A stretch of DNA of 64,000 bases from Torreya grandis (Eukaryota; Streptophyta; Pinopsida; Cupressales; Taxaceae). The stretch covers positions 124,001-188,000 of the forward strand of contig JARHVA010004806.1 in the NCBI GenBank assembly GCA_037957365.1, written 5' to 3'. The position numbers and the translations under genes are program-made. Below the pieces are notes generated by a model. That model did not search any database. It saw only the letters and a program-made list of their open reading frames with translations, and was not told the DNA's origin. Within the stretch, counting starts at the first letter, position 1. Every line of letters begins with the position of its first letter. Positions 60,185 through 64,000 of this stretch are shown here, piece by piece.

Positions 60185-61290
60185 ATGAAAATATCCAATT
60201 ATCCTTTCCTCTACATGAAACTAATACAATATCAAATACATCAAGAGTGCATTCTGAATACAATACACACCCTCCTCCAATTTCATAGCATTATCATACA
60301 TATGCATTACATCCTTTGAATGGGATCATTGGTACCTACCATAATTAAGTCACATATAGACCACTCATCACATTTATAGAGCATGAGATAGTATATGATG
60401 ATGCAGATTCAAAGTATTTATCCATTCATGCACACAATGATCACTATCCTATTTAGAGTGTTATGGTTGATAATGGTTCAAGTGTAAATATGTGTAAAAT
60501 CACACTTATTAATCATCTTGGATACATAAATTAGGATTTTATTCCGATGAACATGGTAATAATAGGATTTAATAGGCACATTCAGAGCTCTATTGGTGAG
60601 ATTACATTACCATTACAAGTTGGTCTATTGTATGTGCCCAATAAGTTTACAATGGTACCCAATGTAGGGGTCTTTGATATATTATTGGGATTCCCTTGGA
60701 TTTAATAGATTCACATAGTTCACTCTATAGTTCATAGGTGTTTAAATAATATATATGTTAATGAGTTCATCATAGTTTGGGGTATCCCATACAAATACCT
60801 CCTACCATAGATAGATATAGTTCTTACATAACATATTGTAGATGAACCACCTAAAATGGTCAACCTACTTAGAAAATAAAAAACCAAATATATAACCTTA
60901 CAAAGAATCCTATCCTTTAAAATAAAATTCAACAAATATTTTTCATATATTTTAGATATCCTCTCTCTAATCATATGCATCACAGATTGATATTACATAA
61001 CACTCAGGGTGCCTCACACAAGGAACCAACATAGGGTTCATACACTCCATAATGGGTTCCCATAATCCCTAAAGTCCACTATGATCCACATCATGTGTAG
61101 TATAAAAATTATAATCATTATGAAAATGTTTATTATATTATAAAGAGAAATTAATATTTAGTTTTAGAATTAAGCTCAATTCAATCACAGTAGTATGACA
61201 CTTTTCATTCACAAAAGGTCACCATTCCTATCCTAGACATAAGGCCCATTAATTTTGATTCCCTTTAAAGACTATTTAGTTAGTATCTCT
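60185..61290 (+). pseudogene. Retropepsin-like protease plus conserved tail (element F)
   Basis: The frame is -1 relative to gag, as in element E, and stays open from 60181 for over 100 nt. The active site is VMVDNGSSVNMC at about 60463-60498. VIIGFNRHIQSSIGEITLPL and ILLGFPWI follow. The tail continues and, after a frame change near 61000, includes WVPIIPKVHYDPHHV at 61053. That stretch aligns with WVHKIPIVHSE in E, at DNA level too. No RT motif is present. Confidence 0.8.
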
Positions 61291-62315
61291 CTATATATAT
61301 TTAATTTTATTTCATATATATATACAACAAATACCAAAAAATCAAATATTCTACAAAAAATCAAAAATTATGACCTATGCATGATTTGTGTTGTTTCTTT
61401 GCATTAGTTAATTTATGCATGATTATTTAGTAATTATTTATATCCTATTTCATATCATATATGATTAACAAGTGTATATTATTGAATTAATATCATAAAA
61501 TTTTCCATCTACAAACATAGTTACAGGAGGTGCTACTGTCATAGACTCAAAAAATTACAAACAAATAGAAGTGCCCTATTCATATAGTAGCACCCTATGC
61601 CCTTGTCCTATTTCATCGATCATGTCTCAAATAGAAAAAGATATCCATTATAAAATACAAACAATACATAAGCCTTTTATAAATTTTCCATACATCAGCA
61701 TGCTCATTGGGAGCATCTCATACATAGTGTCTATTTTTTGGCTATACCTTCTTTTTCATATCTAGTTCCTTACACTTAAAAATATATCAATATTTCTCAA
61801 TTAAATTCACATTTTTATCTGATTTGATACTTAAATTACTTAAAATTATGATGTTATGAATTACCTATATTGATAAATTGCATATATTCATGCATGATTT
61901 TCATGTTTTCTTTTCTTGATTCATGTCTTGTGTGTATTCTTTTATTTTTGATTGTGGAAATTTGAACATGTCCTTGTGTGTGGATCTATACCTATTATAT
62001 TTTTATATGTTTTTCTTAGTGTCATTTTAATATGTCCCTTATATGTGCCCCTTGGCCTTATATTACATGTTTTGTGTGATTTGAGTGTACTTTTTGTATT
62101 TGTGCATCATGGCCATGACATCTGTTTATTTAGTTTGCTCCACTTTTGATGCCATGATGGATATCATGCATCTTTACTTGAGTAGTTTTATTTGGCTTTC
62201 ACTACTTAATTTTAATCAATTATATATAGCTTTGTTTCTAACATCTATCTTGATAATGTTGTTGTTCAATCCAAGATCCCTATCTAAAAATGATCATGAG
62301 ATTGAGTATTTTCAA
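61291..62315 (+). other. 3' untranslated region of element F
   Basis: Non-coding. AAATTTGAACATGTCCTTG at about 61957 and a weaker TTTTAATATGTCCCTTA near 62026 match the conserved block of E and K. TGCCATGATGGATATCATGC near 62149 matches E near 12976 and 13020. Confidence 0.6.
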
Positions 62316-62333
62316 AGAGAATAGTGGGGAAAA
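62316..62333 (+). promoter_or_regulatory. Polypurine tract of element F
   Basis: AGAGAATAGTGGGGAAAA, like the tracts of E and D. No D-family LTR follows. Confidence 0.5.
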
Positions 62334-62479
62334 TTGATGGACTTTCATCCTTCATTTAAGGATTGATTTTAAATCAACCTATTGAACATTTTTTCCCCAT
62401 AGGCCAAAATGGGTCAACCCCCTATAGCCAAAATCTTGTATAAGGGCCTTTTATAATGTCCTAGGGTATGTTGTGGTTT

Positions 62480-64000
62480 TTTTTTATGTCATTTCTTGTA
62501 CCATTTTAAGTGGGTCAAGGCCTAGCCTAGTCCTTGTGTCTTCTACTATCTTAAGAATCATTTTGGTCATATATGCAAGTAGCATATTTTCATGGTGTTG
62601 AGTAATTACAAGAGTAGTTCCAGAAAGGACTAAGTTTACACTTTTCCAAATTTTGGCTAAGTATAGCACATAGATTACCTTCAAAGGAAGTGATATACAC
62701 AAATCCCATAATAAATTTACAAGGATTTATTATTTCAAGAGTTTTGTCCCAATTTATTTGGATAAGTTTTGGAATTCTTTTGGGAGTTTTGTTTAGGACA
62801 TTTTATGCAAAACAATTTCCCCGAAGGGTCATTGTCTTGAAGAGGGTCCTTTTCAGAAGTTCCAAAGGACATATTTTCAATAAAATGTCCCAAACAATTT
62901 TCCTAAAGGATAACTCTTCATTAAATGGTACACATCAAAAAATTCAAAGGATATGTCTCTTAGGAAAATGGTCCACTTCAAAGTTTTTGAAGGGTACTTT
63001 TTTTTAGAAAGGGCACTTTTCAAAGTCTGAAGGGTTAGTTTCTTGGGCAAGTGTCCTCTACATTTTCTCTAAAAGATATTTCTACAGTGAGGTGGACCAA
63101 GTCAAAGTTCTAAACAACACTTTTCAAGGTCTTTGAAGGGTGCTTTTCTAAATACAAAGACCTTTTCTTTCATGAAAATTGTCCAAGATAATTTTCTTGA
63201 AGGATAACTCTTCATGAAATGGTCCTTTTTAATTCCTAAGGGAATTATTCTACAGCAGAATGTCCTATGTACTTTACCTAAAGGGCACTTTTCTAGGGGA
63301 AATGGTCCACTTCAAAGTTTTGAAGGGCACTTTTTTTGGGAAACGGTTCACTTCAAAGTTTTGAAGGGCACATTTCAGAGGGAAAAGGACCAAGACATGA
63401 ATTATTTCAAGAATTTTATCCATAAGAATTATTTAAGGTAAGGATAAGGAAAATTAATTCCTTAAAAAAAAATGTCCCACATAAATCCTAAAGGAATTAT
63501 CCAGCAAAAGGTACAAAGGAAATAGTTGTTTGATTTTAAAAGGTCATGAGCAACCGAATAGACATCAAATTCAATCACCTCTAACTAGCCATTTAGATTT
63601 GAAAATCGAAAGATGTTCATACTAATTTCAAGTTTAAGCTTAAACAAAGTAAGTTATTTTGATCTTAAATTTGATGGTTCTATGACCATCAATAATGGTC
63701 ATGCAAACATCAAATGACATCCTGTAGACCATCAATGTTAAGATCATAAAGTATTTGTTGGGTTTCAAATAGTGTGTCCCAGAAAGATCAATAGTCCTCA
63801 CTTGATCATACATCTCAATCCAATGGTGTGAGATGAGTCAAATAGTTAGAGAGCTTAAGGGGTCAACACATGGCATAAACACATGAAGTTATAGACTGAT
63901 AATAGGATCTTGATGATTAATGTGTATTTAACACATGACATAGGTGGCGACAAGGTTGACAATTCAAAGGTAGATTTGAGGGATCACATTCATTCATACC
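62480..64000 (+). repeat. Diverged LTR-like segment of the A/C type
   Basis: 62820-63540 is packed with GAAGGGCAC/GAAGGGTAC and TTCAAAG short repeats, as in the A and C LTRs. A decayed TTTCAAATAGTGTGTCCC near 63763 matches the TATA-like segment of C (TTTAAATAGTGGGTC). The left boundary is not found and the right end is cut by the window. Two open frames in it (62690-63007 and 63214-63441) only reflect the repeats. Confidence 0.5.

Larger units (their letters stand above)
52197..62336 (+). mobile_element. Element F: gag-protease-only Tat-like element, split by G
   Basis: The 5' LTR (52197-53485) is of the D family. Gag, protease and tail match element E. The interior is about 4.0 kb after subtracting element G (54541-59378). 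No RT or integrase motif. A purine tract at 62316-62333 marks the 3' end, but no D-family LTR follows it, so the 3' LTR is missing, displaced or outside the window. Removing G and one TSD copy makes the gag frame continuous at the junction. Confidence 0.8.

Noticed and set aside
1..64000. tRNA, rRNA, snRNA genes or CRISPR arrays
   Set aside because: No cloverleaf-like, rRNA-like or regularly spaced repeat-spacer pattern was seen by eye; a covariance-model scan would settle small RNAs.

Overview
The window is repeat-filled, AT-rich nuclear DNA from a plant with a very large genome. I infer a seed plant, most likely a gymnosperm, from three things: old nested LTR retrotransposons with plant-type Ty1/copia and Ty3/gypsy proteins, few CG dinucleotides, and no recognisable host gene. 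I found no tRNA, rRNA, CRISPR array, bacterial-type operon or intact host coding gene. Every protein match is a retroelement remnant carrying stops or frameshifts.

Layout, left to right. Element A (1-2992, +) is the 3' end of a gypsy element: integrase, then a 2.04-kb LTR. Element K (about 4030-7851, +) is the 3' untranslated end, polypurine tract (PPT) and LTR of a Tat-like gypsy element. Element E (7852-15824, +, candidate TSD TAATT) sits in K and has gag and protease but no RT or integrase. From 15825 to 21929 there is no recognised gene, only microsatellites, hairpins and the 3' end of a minus-strand element X. Element D (21930-38762, -) has its 5' LTR split by element C (27596-38035, -, TSD TTAC[T/C]). 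C is the only element here with gag, protease, RT, RNase H and integrase. From 38763 to about 41900 lies an unidentified minus-strand coding remnant.

Element H (42580-51867, -) is a gag-only copia element with 3.2-3.3-kb LTRs. Element F (52197-62336, +) has a D-family LTR and E-like gag and protease. Its gag is split by element G (54541-59378, -, perfect TSD AAGTT), a gag-protease copia element. The right end (about 62480-64000) is a diverged LTR-like segment resembling A and C.

How they fit together. D, E, F and K form one lineage of gag-protease-only, Tat-like elements. They share a PBS (TGGTGAACCC type, where still visible), untranslated-region motifs and, in E and F, a conserved tail after the protease. 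G and H form a second non-autonomous set, of copia type, with initiator-Met PBSs. A and C form a third, pol-bearing family. C carries an extra RNase H domain between protease and RT, while its usual RNase H lacks expected catalytic residues. LTR divergence counted by hand in one window of about 100 nt per element gives the order G (youngest), C, H, E, D (oldest), which agrees with C lying inside D.
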